A DNA stretch of 64,000 nucleotides, taken from the NCBI GenBank assembly GCA_019075865.1, contig JAGXAN010000007.1, positions 132,237 through 196,236 of the forward strand, in the 5' to 3' direction. This document shows positions 55,523 to 64,000 of this stretch, in pieces. Source of the DNA: Hyphomicrobiales bacterium. GTDB lineage: Bacteria; Pseudomonadota; Alphaproteobacteria; Rhizobiales; Beijerinckiaceae. The number at the start of each line of letters is the position of its first letter. The first letter of the stretch is position 1. The translations under genes and the position numbers were made by a program. A model generated the notes under the pieces. The model did not search any database, was not told where the DNA came from, and worked only from the letters and a program-made list of their open reading frames with translations.

Positions 55523-56335
55523 ATGAACAAACCACTCTTTTCCAACAATCGGTTGACGCGGCGTCGGCTTGGCGGCGTGCCGCTGCGGGTGCCGATGCGG
55601 GTCATTGTGCCCAATGTCGTGACCTTGCTGGCGTTGTGCCTTGGCATTACCGCCATTCGCTTTGCGATTGAGCAGCAATTCACCCAGGCTGTGCTGTGCA
55701 TTCTGGGGGCGGCGGTATTTGATGGACTCGACGGGCGCATCGCCCGGGCGCTCAAAGGCACGACGCGATTTGGGGCCGAGTTGGACTCGCTCGCCGATTT
55801 TATCGATTTTGGCGTTGCCCCGGCCATCGTCCTCTACCTTTGGAGCCTCGAGTCGACGAAATCTTTCGGATGGTTTGCCGTCCTCGTTTATGCGGTGGCC
55901 TGCGCCCTGCGGCTGGCGCGCTTCAACGTGACGCTGGATGAAGAAGCGAGCACGGGGCCGAGCTCGCGGTTTTTCACCGGCATGCCGGCACCGGCTGGTG
56001 CTTTGGTCGTGCTTTTGCCGCTGTATCTGCACCTGTCGGCGCTGGCCCTGCCCAACCTGCCACGACTGGTGCCGTTTCAAATTGCTTATGTGCTGGTGGT
56101 TGCATTCCTGATGGTAAGCCGGATACCGCATTTCTCCGGCAAGACCATCGGGCGGATACCGCGTGAGCATGTGGGTGCGGTCATGTTTGCCGGGGCGGTG
56201 GCGATCCTGCTGCTTTTCACCTTTCCGATGGAAATGCTGATCGTCCTCACCCTCGGCTATTTCGCCCTGATCCCGCTCAGCATCCGGCAGGCGCGAAAGC
56301 TGCGCGAGGCCGAAGACGTCGGCCAAATCCATTGA
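55523..56335 (+). CDS. pssA: CDP-diacylglycerol--serine O-phosphatidyltransferase
   Basis: Inner-membrane enzyme making phosphatidylserine, precursor of phosphatidylethanolamine. The 270-residue protein has about eight transmembrane helices and the CDP-alcohol phosphatidyltransferase motif D-G-x2-D-G-R-x-A-R-x8-G-x3-D-x3-D in FDGLDGRIARALKG and GAELDSLADFIDFG. The ATG at 55523 (MNKPLFSNNRL) is chosen; the earlier frame starts in a non-conserved stretch. psd, usually upstream, is not in the window. It converges with the small phasin-like gene. Confidence 0.93.
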   Translation: MNKPLFSNNRLTRRRLGGVPLRVPMRVIVPNVVTLLALCLGITAIRFAIEQQFTQAVLCILGAAVFDGLDGRIARALKGTTRFGAELDSLADFIDFGVAPAIVLYLWSLESTKSFGWFAVLVYAVACALRLARFNVTLDEEASTGPSSRFFTGMPAPAGALVVLLPLYLHLSALALPNLPRLVPFQIAYVLVVAFLMVSRIPHFSGKTIGRIPREHVGAVMFAGAVAILLLFTFPMEMLIVLTLGYFALIPLSIRQARKLREAEDVGQIH

Positions 56336-56344
56336 ACTGAAATC

Positions 56345-56707
56345 CTACCGGGCGCGCTTGCTCAGGCGACGCGCATTGGCATGCACTTTGGCGCGGGCTG
56401 ATTTCGAACTTTCTTCTGCAATGGTCATAAAGCCGATCGGATAATCCGCCAGCTTCAACTTGCCACCCATGGCTTGCCGTGAAAAGTCGGCAGCGGCGAG
56501 GGCGCCATCCAGAGCGCCCATAGTAGCTGCGGAGAGTTTCTCGCTGACCATGCGCACGGTTTCTGCCGATGGCGGTTTCATGCGCATGGTGTCCTCGGTC
56601 AAGTCGGGCATGCGCAGGGCAATGGTCGTCCAGGCGGCCATTTGCGTTTCAATGTGGCTGATCCAAAAATTGTAGGCCTTGGTATGCAGTGCGGTAATTT
56701 CGTCCAT
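56345..56707 (-). CDS. Small phasin-like protein
   Basis: A 120-residue helical protein. The middle MVSEKLSAATMGALDGALAA and the basic C-terminus HANARRLSKRAR resemble the tail of rhizobial phasin-related proteins, but the central helices do not give a clear family match by eye. There is no signal or membrane segment. Upstream, on the same strand, lie a -35-like TTGATT and a 9-bp TGCAGTGCA motif identical to that in the phasin promoter, supporting a granule-associated role. Family assignment is tentative; a hypothetical protein is the safe alternative. Confidence 0.7.
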   Translation of the reverse strand: MDEITALHTKAYNFWISHIETQMAAWTTIALRMPDLTEDTMRMKPPSAETVRMVSEKLSAATMGALDGALAAADFSRQAMGGKLKLADYPIGFMTIAEESSKSARAKVHANARRLSKRAR

Positions 56708-56902
56708 AATATAGCCTTTCCGGCAAGGGGAAATTCACTTCGTGCCACTCAATAGGGAACTAGTAGAGCAAAGACGTAAATCAAGTTGGCCGATTCGGGC
56801 CAGTTTCCTGCAATAATTCGGCTCCGACCTGCAACATTCTGTTCACAAACCAGCAAATCTCGACTAGGTTCCGCCATGAGCGGCTATGCAATGATTTTAT
56901 TG

Positions 56903-56911
56903 TGCACTGCA
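56903..56911. promoter_or_regulatory. TGCACTGCA motif, second PhaR-like site
   Basis: TGCACTGCA at 56903-56911 is identical to the left half-site of the phasin operator. On the minus strand it reads TGCAGTGCA followed by CAATAAAAT, matching the phasin layout in which TGCAGTGCA precedes the -10 box, and TTGATT lies 17 bp before a CACAAT. This would drive the small phasin-like gene about 195 bp away. It could instead act on infA, which starts 50 bp downstream on the other strand. Confidence 0.5.
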
Positions 56912-56960
56912 ACATGAAAAGAATCAAGCGGTTTGATCGCCGCGCGAAAGATAGGAACAT

Positions 56961-57179
56961 ATGTCGAAAGAAGAATTGTTGGAATTCCCGGGTTCGGTGA
57001 CCGAGCTTTTGCCCAATGCGATGTTTCGCGTGTTGCTGGAAAATGGTCATGAGATTATTGCGCACACGGCTGGAAAAATGCGCAAGAACCGCATTCGCGT
57101 GCTCACTGGCGATAAAGTGCTGGTCGAAATGACACCGTATGATTTGACCAAGGGTCGCATCACCTATCGCTTTAAGTAA
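56961..57179 (+). CDS. infA: Translation initiation factor IF-1
   Basis: A 72-residue OB-fold protein that binds the 30S A site: [40 protein letters not shown], and the C-terminal [18 protein letters not shown]. An AGGAA site lies 5 bp before the ATG. infA-maf-yacG is a conserved alphaproteobacterial order. Confidence 0.98.
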   Translation: MSKEELLEFPGSVTELLPNAMFRVLLENGHEIIAHTAGKMRKNRIRVLTGDKVLVEMTPYDLTKGRITYRFK

Positions 57180-57221
57180 AATCTATAAGCTCCTAAATCA
57201 AAATGGAAAAGCGCCATAATA

Positions 57222-57866
57222 ATGCTTAACAGGACCAGCGAAAAGAGTTGGCGTCCGCGCCTGGTTCTGGCTTCAGCTTCGCCGCGCCGTGTCGCTTTGT
57301 TGCAACAGATTGGCATTGATCCGGACGCGCTGTTGCCCGCTGACATTGACGAAACGCCCAAGAAGAACGAATTGCCCCGCAGCCTTGCGACGCGACTTGC
57401 CGATGAAAAGGCCTTTGCCGCGCAAAAGATTGCCGGTCAACGCGAGGATTTGCAGGGCTGCTTCCTGTTGGCGGCTGATACGCTGGTGAGCGTTGGTCGC
57501 CGAATTTTGCCCAAAGCGGAACTGGTGGAGGAGGCAGCGGCTTGTCTGCGGTTGCTTTCGGGGCGGGCGCATCGTGTTTATACCGGTGTGACGCTGCTGA
57601 CGCCCAAGGGAGCGGTGCGCCGCCGTTTGGTTGAGACAAGGGTGCGGTTCAAGCGCCTCTCAAATGAGGAAATAGAGGCCTATCTTGCCTCTGGCGACTG
57701 GCGGGGCAAGGCGGGTGGCTATGCCATTCAGGGGTTTGCTGCCAGCTTTGTGGTGCGTCTGATTGGCTCGCACAGTTCGGTTGTTGGTCTGCCGCTGGCC
57801 GAAACCTATCAGTTATTGTCCGGGGAGGGCTATCCGGTGCATCTGGGCTGGCTCAACAAGGTGTGA
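57222..57866 (+). CDS. maf: Maf family nucleoside triphosphate pyrophosphatase
   Basis: Hydrolyses non-canonical or dTTP/UTP nucleotides. The 214-residue protein starts [20 protein letters not shown], has [12 protein letters not shown] and [13 protein letters not shown], and [12 protein letters not shown] near the C-terminus, which marks the YhdE/YceF-type Maf fold. It sits 42 bp after infA, with yacG overlapping its stop. Confidence 0.95.
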   Translation: MLNRTSEKSWRPRLVLASASPRRVALLQQIGIDPDALLPADIDETPKKNELPRSLATRLADEKAFAAQKIAGQREDLQGCFLLAADTLVSVGRRILPKAELVEEAAACLRLLSGRAHRVYTGVTLLTPKGAVRRRLVETRVRFKRLSNEEIEAYLASGDWRGKAGGYAIQGFAASFVVRLIGSHSSVVGLPLAETYQLLSGEGYPVHLGWLNKV

Positions 57867-58063
57867 TGTCCATGACAAATGATGCCGCGAAAAAGGAAGG
57901 GCAGACGCTGGGCAAACGCTGTCCGGTTTGCCAAAAACCCGCGGACAAGGCGCATACGCCTTTTTGTTCCGCGCGTTGCGCCGATGTCGACCTGCATCGC
58001 TGGCTGTCGGGCCGCTATGTCATACCCGGTAAGCCCCTATCGCCGGAGCGCGACGAGGAATAG
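57866..58063 (+). CDS. yacG: DNA gyrase inhibitor YacG
   Basis: A 65-residue zinc protein that inhibits gyrase. The C-x2-C...C-x3-C pattern is in CPVCQKPADKAHTPFCSARC, followed by ADVDLHRWLSGRYVIPG. Start is the ATG at 57866 sharing a base with the maf TGA; a GTG at 57863 or ATG at 57872 is also possible. Confidence 0.92.
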   Translation: MSMTNDAAKKEGQTLGKRCPVCQKPADKAHTPFCSARCADVDLHRWLSGRYVIPGKPLSPERDEE

Positions 58064-58068
58064 GCCGC

Positions 58069-58422
58069 CTAAATCGAGAAGCTGACGCCGCAACCGCAGG
58101 AGGAGGCCGCATTGGGATTATCGATCTTGAAGGCTTGGCCAATCAGATCGTCAACAAAATCAATCTTTGCCCCGCCAAGGAAGCCGAGGGAGACCGGATC
58201 GATCAAAACCACGGCCCCATCCTTCTCCAAAGCAAGATCGTCGGGTTGCCTCGCCTGTTCAATGTCAAAGGAATATTGGAATCCGGAGCAGCCGCCACCC
58301 TTTACCGCCACGCGCAGCACCGAGCCTTGCGGCTCCCCGGCCAGAATTTTGGCCACACGCAGCGCCGCGCGGTCGGTGAGTTCGACGGTTTCGGAATGGG
58401 TGGTATCGATATTTGCGGACAT
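58069..58422 (-). CDS. erpA: Iron-sulfur cluster insertion protein ErpA/HesB type
   Basis: A 117-residue A-type Fe-S carrier with the three conserved cysteines: one in VKGGGCSGFQYSFD and two in SSCGCGVSFSI at the C-terminus. It sits divergently upstream of dgt, as in other rhizobia. Whether ErpA, IscA or HesB best fits cannot be told by sequence alone. Confidence 0.93.
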   Translation of the reverse strand: MSANIDTTHSETVELTDRAALRVAKILAGEPQGSVLRVAVKGGGCSGFQYSFDIEQARQPDDLALEKDGAVVLIDPVSLGFLGGAKIDFVDDLIGQAFKIDNPNAASSCGCGVSFSI

Positions 58423-58592
58423 GTGTTTCGCCTATGATGCGCTTGCCGGTAAATCGCGCGATATCGCAGTTATAGCCAAAGAAATAGGTTGTCATGATTA
58501 AAAATTCAATTGCTATCCTTGCTGCAGGCCCGGCTGTGGCGGATGGCGGGGCTTGGGGTTGGGCTTGCCCAAGGGAATGAGGAGATTGCCGC

Positions 58593-59792
58593 GTGTTGAC
58601 ACCGCCTAAATCCGAGCTTGCGCCCTATGCCAGCCTGTGGCGTGAATCGGCGGGCCGCCGCGTGGCGGAAGCATCCTCACCGACCCGCAGCGAGTTTCAG
58701 CGAGACCGTGACCGGATCGTGCATTCCACGGCGTTTCGGCGGCTTGCGCACAAGACGCAGGTTTTTGTGCCGCACGAGGGCGATCATTTCCGAACGCGCC
58801 TTACCCACACGATTGAAGTGGCGCAGATCACCCGGGCACTGGCAAGGGCGCTGCGCCTTGATGAGGATCTGGCGGAGGCGCTGGCGCTGGCGCATGACCT
58901 TGGCCATACCCCGTTTGGCCATGCGGGCGAGGACATTCTGGAAGATTGCCTGAAAGATCACGGCGGGTTTGACCATAATGCGCAGGCTTTGCGGATTGTG
59001 ACGCAGCTGGAGCAACATTACGCGCAATTTGACGGGTTGAACCTGACCTTTGAAACGCTGGAAGGGCTGGTGAAACACAATGGCCCATTGCTGCAAGCCG
59101 ATGGCACCCCCCAGCCCCGATTTCGCGTCAAGGGGATCAGCCCGATCATCCTCGATTTTGACGCCCAATATCCGCTCGATTTGCAGAGTTTTTCCAGCGC
59201 CGAGGCGCAATGCGCCGCCATTGCCGACGATATCGCCTATAATGCCCATGACGTGGATGATGGGCTGCGCGCCGGTTTGTTCAGCCTTGCGGATATAGCC
59301 GAGGTGCCATTTTTGGCGCAATTGCTGCGCGATATTGGCGGGCTTTACCCCAATCTGGCGGCTGAGCGGGTGATTCACGAGTTGCTGCGACGGGTGATTA
59401 CCCGGTTTGTCGAGGATGTGATCCGCCAAAGCCAGGAAAGACTGGCGCGCGCCAATCCGGCCCATGTCGCGGATATTCGGGCCTTGAATGATGCTGTCGT
59501 GGCTTTTTCGCCGGAAATGGCGCAGGTTGACCGGGATTTGAAGGGTTTCTTATATCCCCGCATGTACCGGCACCCGCGCATCATGCGCATCCGCGACGAG
59601 GCGGGGCAGGTGATGCGCGATCTTTATGGATTGTATCTGCGCACGCCCTCGACCATGCCGCCGGAATGGGCGGCCTTGGCCCAAAAGGGTGAGGTCGAAC
59701 GGGTTATCGCCGATTATATTGCCGGCATGACCGACCGGTTTGCCTTGCGCGAACATGAAAGGCTGATTGGCAACACGCCGGAATTGCGTTGA
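58593..59792 (+). CDS. dgt: Deoxyguanosinetriphosphate triphosphohydrolase-like protein
   Basis: HD-domain dNTPase of 399 residues. [18 protein letters not shown] and the metal site [16 protein letters not shown] with the second [14 protein letters not shown], are intact, so activity is expected. The start is a GTG at 58593 with a GAGGAG site 8 bp upstream. Rhizobial dgt normally precedes argS and a SPOR protein; here a Do-like protease follows. Confidence 0.95.
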   Translation: MLTPPKSELAPYASLWRESAGRRVAEASSPTRSEFQRDRDRIVHSTAFRRLAHKTQVFVPHEGDHFRTRLTHTIEVAQITRALARALRLDEDLAEALALAHDLGHTPFGHAGEDILEDCLKDHGGFDHNAQALRIVTQLEQHYAQFDGLNLTFETLEGLVKHNGPLLQADGTPQPRFRVKGISPIILDFDAQYPLDLQSFSSAEAQCAAIADDIAYNAHDVDDGLRAGLFSLADIAEVPFLAQLLRDIGGLYPNLAAERVIHELLRRVITRFVEDVIRQSQERLARANPAHVADIRALNDAVVAFSPEMAQVDRDLKGFLYPRMYRHPRIMRIRDEAGQVMRDLYGLYLRTPSTMPPEWAALAQKGEVERVIADYIAGMTDRFALREHERLIGNTPELR

Positions 59793-59898
59793 CGGCGGTT
59801 TTTGACCAAACCTTGGGCCTGCATTTCTAAGCCAACGAAAAAATGCCAAGATCGCGGCCTAGGGCAGTGAGCGTTCAATCCATGAAGGAGAATCAATT

Positions 59899-61338
59899 TT
59901 GAAATCTTCGCTTTCTGGCGCGTTCGCGCTGTTTTGTCTGGTGCTGTCTGCCGCAATGCACGGCCCGGCCGGTGCGCAGGCGCTGGCCACGCCGTCGGCC
60001 CAGGGTGCCCAGTTTCGCGAAGTGCCCGCCAGCGCGGGAGCCATATTGTCTTTCGCGCCGGTGGTGAAAAAAGCCTTGCCGGCGGTGGTCAATGTATTTG
60101 CTTCCCATACGGACAAAAGCCCGCCCAATCCGCTGCTGGATGACCCGTTTTTTCGCCGCTTCTTTGGTAATTCAATCTCGCCGCAAGCGCGCACCGAGCA
60201 ATCCCTGGGGTCGGGGGTGATTGTCGATCCGAGCGGGTTGGTGGTGACCAATTATCACGTAATTGAAGGCATGACGGAAGTGAAGGTGGCGCTTTCGGAC
60301 AAGCGCGAGTTTCCGGCCCAGATTGTTCTGCGCGACAAGCGCACCGACCTTGCCGTGCTGAAACTGGACAGCAAAGGCCCGTTCCCGACGGCGCAGCTTG
60401 GCGAATCCGATGATTTGCAGGTGGGGGATTTGGTGTTGGCGATCGGTAATCCGTTCGGGGTGGGCCAGACGGTGACTCAAGGCATTGTTTCGGCACTGGC
60501 ACGCACGCAGGTTGGCGTTTCCGACTATGGATTTTTCATTCAAACCGATGCGGCGATCAATCCGGGCAATTCCGGCGGTGCGATGGTGGACATGAACGCG
60601 CGCGTCGTGGGCATCAATTCGGCGATTTATACCCAGACCGGAAGCTCTGTCGGTATAGGATTTGCCATACCCATTGATACGGTGAAAGCTGTGATTGCAG
60701 CGGCGCGCAATGGCGGTCACGCGGTGCAGCGGCCCTGGTTGGGTGCGACCTTGCAGAATGTAACGCCTGACATCGCCAATTCGCTGGGGCTTGACCATCC
60801 GGTCGGGGCCCTGATTTCCGATGTAGCGGCGGGTGGCCCGGCGGCGCTGGCGGGATTGCATCGGGGCGACGTGATCGTGGCCCTGAATGACAAGCCCGTC
60901 GATGACATGGAAGCGCTTGGCTACCGCTTCGGCACGCTGCCCTTGGGCGGGCAAGCCAGGGTTCGCGCCCTGCGCGATGGCAAACCCATGCCGTTTTTGG
61001 TGACGCTGAAAGCGCCGCCGGAAATCCCCGCGCTCGATGCAAGGGCGCTGGTTGGGCCATCGCCGTTTCGGGGAGCCAAAGTGGGCAATATATCACCGGC
61101 CGTCATCGAGGAATTATCGCTTCAGGGGGTCACCTCCGGCGTTGTCGTGCTCGATGTGGCTGAAAATTCGACGGCGGCGCAGTTCAGTTTGCAAAAGGGA
61201 GACGTGGTGGTCGAAATAAATGGCAAGAAGATCAGCGATAGCGCGCAGATGGCGGCGCTGACCAACGAGCCGCACAGCTATTGGAAATTGACCATCAATC
61301 GCAATGGCCAGGTGTTTACCAGTGTGATCGGCGGTTGA
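59899..61338 (+). CDS. degP: Do-like periplasmic serine protease (HtrA/DegP)
   Basis: Periplasmic protease-chaperone of 479 residues with a signal peptide (about 1-27), a trypsin-like domain with His120 (NYHVIEG), Asp150 (KRTDLAVLKL) and Ser225 (NPGNSGGAMVD), and two PDZ domains (about 285-370 and 395-479). The start is a TTG at 59899 with an AAGGAG site 8 bp upstream. rarA begins one base after the stop, so the two are probably cotranscribed. Confidence 0.94.
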   Translation: MKSSLSGAFALFCLVLSAAMHGPAGAQALATPSAQGAQFREVPASAGAILSFAPVVKKALPAVVNVFASHTDKSPPNPLLDDPFFRRFFGNSISPQARTEQSLGSGVIVDPSGLVVTNYHVIEGMTEVKVALSDKREFPAQIVLRDKRTDLAVLKLDSKGPFPTAQLGESDDLQVGDLVLAIGNPFGVGQTVTQGIVSALARTQVGVSDYGFFIQTDAAINPGNSGGAMVDMNARVVGINSAIYTQTGSSVGIGFAIPIDTVKAVIAAARNGGHAVQRPWLGATLQNVTPDIANSLGLDHPVGALISDVAAGGPAALAGLHRGDVIVALNDKPVDDMEALGYRFGTLPLGGQARVRALRDGKPMPFLVTLKAPPEIPALDARALVGPSPFRGAKVGNISPAVIEELSLQGVTSGVVVLDVAENSTAAQFSLQKGDVVVEINGKKISDSAQMAALTNEPHSYWKLTINRNGQVFTSVIGG

Positions 61339-61339
61339 T

Positions 61340-62632
61340 GTGAGCTTGTTTGCCGGTTCCGCACCCCGATCGCCGCTCGCCGAGCGCATGCGCCCGCGCC
61401 TGTTGGCGGAGGTCGCGGGGCAGGATCATCTGCTTGGCGAGGGCGGCGCGCTGAGACGCCTCGTGGACGCACGCGAGATGGGGTCCTTGATTTTCTGGGG
61501 CCCGCCCGGCACCGGCAAAACCACGGTGGCGCGGTTGTTGGCGGATGGCACGGACATGGCCTTCGTGCAAATATCGGCGATATTTTCTGGCGTTGCGGAA
61601 CTGAAGAAAGTGTTTGAGGCAGCCCGGGGGCGGCGGGCCATGGGGCAGGGCACCTTGTTGTTTGTTGATGAAGTCCACCGCTTCAACCGCGCCCAGCAAG
61701 ACTCGTTTTTGCCGGTCATGGAAGATGGTACGCTGGTGCTGATTGGCGCCACAACCGAGAACCCGTCCTTCGAGTTGAATGCGGCCCTGCTGTCACGGGC
61801 GCGGGTGATGGTGTTTCGGGCGCTGGATGGGGCGGCGCTCGAAGCCCTGCTGCAAAGGGCCGAGGCCATTGAGGCGCATCCGCTGCCCTTGACGCCGCAG
61901 GCGCGGCGCGCGCTGATTGAAATGGCCGATGGCGATGGTCGCGCATTATTGACGCTGGCGGAGGAGGTTTTCCGTGCGGCGACGCCGGATGAAATGCTGG
62001 ATGTCGCCGAACTCGCCAATATCGTGCAAAGGCGTGCACCGATCTACGACAAGGCGCAGGAAGGCCATTACAATCTGATTTCGGCGCTGCATAAATGTGT
62101 GCGCGGATCCGACCCGGATGCGGCACTCTACTATCTGGCGCGTATGCTGGCGGCTGGGGAGGCGCCTTTGTTTCTGGCGCGGCGGCTGGTGCGAATGGCG
62201 GTGGAGGATATTGGCCTTGCCGATCCGCAGGCCCTTGTCGTCGCCAATGCTGCCCGCGAAGCCTATGAGTTTCTGGGCTCCCCCGAGGGCGAATTGGCTT
62301 TGGCGCAGGCGACGGTCTATCTGGCAACGGCACCCAAATCCAATGCTGTCTACAAGGCCTATGGACTGGCGCAGGGCCTTGCCCGCGACAAGGGTTCGCT
62401 GACACCACCCAAGACCATATTGAACGCGCCCACCAGCCTGATGAAACAGGAAGGCTATGGCTCCGGCTATCAATATGATCATGACACCGAAAATGCTTTT
62501 TCCGGGCAGGATTACTGGCCAGAGGCGCTGGGCCGGCAAAAGCTATATGCGCCCAATGAGCGCGGCTTCGAGCGCGATATTCGGAAAAGGCTGGATTATT
62601 GGGAAAAATTGCGCAATGAACAAAACGAATGA
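61340..62632 (+). CDS. rarA: Replication-associated recombination protein A
   Basis: AAA+ ATPase of 430 residues of the RarA/MgsA/WRNIP1 family acting at stalled forks. APRSPLAERMRPRLLAEVAG, Walker A FWGPPGTGKTTVAR (about residue 53), Walker B LLFVDEVHRFNRAQQD and the MgsA C-terminal domain are present. The start is a GTG at 61340 just after the protease stop. Confidence 0.94.
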   Translation: MSLFAGSAPRSPLAERMRPRLLAEVAGQDHLLGEGGALRRLVDAREMGSLIFWGPPGTGKTTVARLLADGTDMAFVQISAIFSGVAELKKVFEAARGRRAMGQGTLLFVDEVHRFNRAQQDSFLPVMEDGTLVLIGATTENPSFELNAALLSRARVMVFRALDGAALEALLQRAEAIEAHPLPLTPQARRALIEMADGDGRALLTLAEEVFRAATPDEMLDVAELANIVQRRAPIYDKAQEGHYNLISALHKCVRGSDPDAALYYLARMLAAGEAPLFLARRLVRMAVEDIGLADPQALVVANAAREAYEFLGSPEGELALAQATVYLATAPKSNAVYKAYGLAQGLARDKGSLTPPKTILNAPTSLMKQEGYGSGYQYDHDTENAFSGQDYWPEALGRQKLYAPNERGFERDIRKRLDYWEKLRNEQNE

Positions 62633-62831
62633 TAGGGTAAAATCAGCTAGAGCTCGCATGATCTTGGAACGAGAAAAATGGATGCGCTCGGCGCGCATTT
62701 CTTCCCGGTTTCATGAGCCATTCAGAGATCAGAAAGCATTGGCATGGCAAGGTTGTGACCGTCTGCTTGGCTTGTTGAATTTGAATGGGCTGGATTGTTT
62801 TGAGTGATAGCGATTTTAGGGCAATTGGAAT

Positions 62832-63683
62832 ATGGGGAATTTGAGCTTGCTGAAGGATCCGAGCCGGTCTGGTTCTGTGCGCGACAAAAGATGGCGCCTT
62901 TATTATATGCGATTTCTGCTTGCGCCGAATGTCTCCGTGCGCTGGTCGCGCTATGCCAAAAGCCGTTATGTGCAGTTTGGTGCCAAGGTGCCGGAAGTCC
63001 GCGTATTGGCCAAGCCGCAGCGCAGCTACGTGCACAAGCATTTTGGACCGCGCGAGCGCCTCGATTTTCTGTTGCAGCACCATGAGTGGCTGCCGAAAAT
63101 ATTTTCGGCGGATTATCTCAATGGCTTTTATGGAGATGGCAAGCCACATTCCATTGCACTGGAGGGGCGCAAGGGCGAGGTCTATGACCTTCACATTGCT
63201 GCATCCACCCTCACCGACACTTATCGCGAAGGCGAGCTGACCCTGCATCTTGAGCGCCGCTCGGATCGTTTGTGGCTGAGCCGTCTGACGTTCAGTTTTG
63301 TGACACTGGACGGTGGGCTGGCGATTGTTGTCGGGGGCATTCAGGGGCCGGCCTATGGCCGCAAGCGCGAGGTCATCGATTCGACCCGTGATATAGGTGG
63401 GCTGCGGCCCAAGGATGCTGCTTTGCTGGCACTGCGGGCGATGGCGCTGGAATTGAAAGCGCCGATCCATGCCATTAGCGATGCCTACCATCCCTTGCAA
63501 AAGCAGCAGGGTATCTTGAAACATTCAGATTACGATGAATATTGGCTGGAGCGCGGGGCGACGTCGCAGGGGCCATACGGCTTTAAGTTTCCTGAGCTTG
63601 AGCCACAGGGGCCGATTGCCAATCGCCGCGATCAGATCAAGGCGCAAATCTTGGCTGGCGCGCGGGCCTGGGTTTCGAAATAG
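62832..63683 (+). CDS. VirK/YbjX family protein (DUF535)
   Basis: A 283-residue protein of the VirK/YbjX (DUF535) family, named for a Salmonella/Shigella gene needed for resistance to antimicrobial peptides. Recognised from TLTFSFVTLDGGLAIVVGGI-like sequence (SRLTFSFVTLDG and GGIQGPAYGRKREVIDSTRD) and GLRPKDAALLALRAMALEL. No signal peptide is visible; molecular function is unknown. It is 199 bp after rarA, same strand, and converges with xseB. Confidence 0.85.
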   Translation: MGNLSLLKDPSRSGSVRDKRWRLYYMRFLLAPNVSVRWSRYAKSRYVQFGAKVPEVRVLAKPQRSYVHKHFGPRERLDFLLQHHEWLPKIFSADYLNGFYGDGKPHSIALEGRKGEVYDLHIAASTLTDTYREGELTLHLERRSDRLWLSRLTFSFVTLDGGLAIVVGGIQGPAYGRKREVIDSTRDIGGLRPKDAALLALRAMALELKAPIHAISDAYHPLQKQQGILKHSDYDEYWLERGATSQGPYGFKFPELEPQGPIANRRDQIKAQILAGARAWVSK

Positions 63684-63690
63684 ACGCCAA

Positions 63691-63942
63691 TCAGTCGAAG
63701 TCGAGCGGTTCCACGCCTTTGGGTTTGCCTTGGGCGTCGAGAGTGATTTTCTCGATGCGCGCATCGGCGCTTTGCAACAGGGTTTCGCAATGGCGTTTCA
63801 GCTTTTCGCCCCGCTCGAAGGATTTGATGGATTCTTCCAGCGATACCTGACCCTTTTCAAGGTCGGTGACAATCTTTTCGAGTTCGGCAAGCGCCGTCTC
63901 AAAATTGAGTTGGCTGATATCTTCAGGGGCGTTGGTCATCAT
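63691..63942 (-). CDS. xseB: Exodeoxyribonuclease VII small subunit
   Basis: An 83-residue subunit of the nuclease that degrades single-stranded DNA. The helical pattern [20 protein letters not shown] and [20 protein letters not shown] is diagnostic. xseA is not in the window; in rhizobia xseB usually stands with dxs or a histone deacetylase gene, which would be beyond the edge. Confidence 0.95.
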   Translation of the reverse strand: MMTNAPEDISQLNFETALAELEKIVTDLEKGQVSLEESIKSFERGEKLKRHCETLLQSADARIEKITLDAQGKPKGVEPLDFD

Positions 63943-64000
63943 TGTCTCCGTTGCGCGATCTTTCTAGCATGATCGCCTGTGGCTAGGCCATATCGGATTG

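Overview
The window is chromosomal DNA from an alphaproteobacterium, most likely of the order Hyphomicrobiales (Rhizobiales). The evidence is the presence and grouping of divK-pleD-rpmG, clpS-clpA beside a phasin, rpoZ-rel-pdxJ-acpS-lepB-rnc, an EipB-type (DUF1849) protein, DUF1489, DUF3572, DUF482 and DUF983 proteins, a DacF-type carboxypeptidase with a SPOR domain, and an R. sphaeroides/Rhizobium-like ClpS. The DNA is moderately GC-rich with tight, often ATGA-type, gene overlaps. No transposase, integrase, phage gene or CRISPR array was seen, so this is an ordinary core-genome segment.

Layout. 1-3668: an RND efflux operon on the minus strand (permease cut by the window edge, plus adaptor), with tandem repeats upstream. 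3820-10667: DUF423 protein, a glycosyltransferase, glmS with nested inverted repeats in its leader, a DUF502 membrane protein, gabD and lipB. 10805-14367: tRNA-Leu(GAG), then a fasciclin protein followed by an ECF sigma factor and a membrane RskA-like anti-sigma factor, DUF1489 and a membrane J-protein. 14439-26802: dacF, a phasin with a textbook promoter overlapped by a TGCACTGCA/TGCAGTGCA operator, clpS-clpA, azlCD, and a leftward ridA-GDPD-DUF482-HIT run, eipB, dinB-DUF3572. 27008-32477: rnr-DUF983-NUDIX-MFS rightward operon, convergent with a YiiX-like hydrolase. 32702-39877: rpmG, divK-pleD, an SGNH hydrolase/OpgC-type acyltransferase pair, topA. 40136-47418: a family-5-like uracil-DNA glycosylase with an NYN-domain protein, then rpoZ, rel and the pdxJ-acpS-lepB-rnc operon. 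47415-56707: tsaC/sua5, an acyl-CoA dehydrogenase/enoyl-CoA hydratase pair, an unrecognised helical protein, SRAP protein, LysR regulator, class III aminotransferase, Ohr, pssA and a small phasin-like protein. 56961-63942: infA-maf-yacG, erpA, dgt, Do-like protease, rarA, a VirK/YbjX-family protein and xseB.

How it fits together. Most genes are housekeeping (translation, envelope, DNA repair, (p)ppGpp signalling, cell-cycle control by DivK/PleD). Two threads stand out. First, the fasciclin/ECF/RskA-like trio resembles the mycobacterial SigK-RskA-MPT70/83 module. Second, the same 9-bp palindrome-like motif lies in the promoter of the phasin gene and upstream of the small phasin-like gene, about 40 kb apart, suggesting a small polyhydroxyalkanoate regulon under a PhaR-type repressor not encoded here. 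I did not find a clearly unprecedented system; the candidate regulatory structures (glmS leader, RND upstream repeats, the 33041-33099 hairpin) and the orphan protein at 51081-51641 are the least explained parts.
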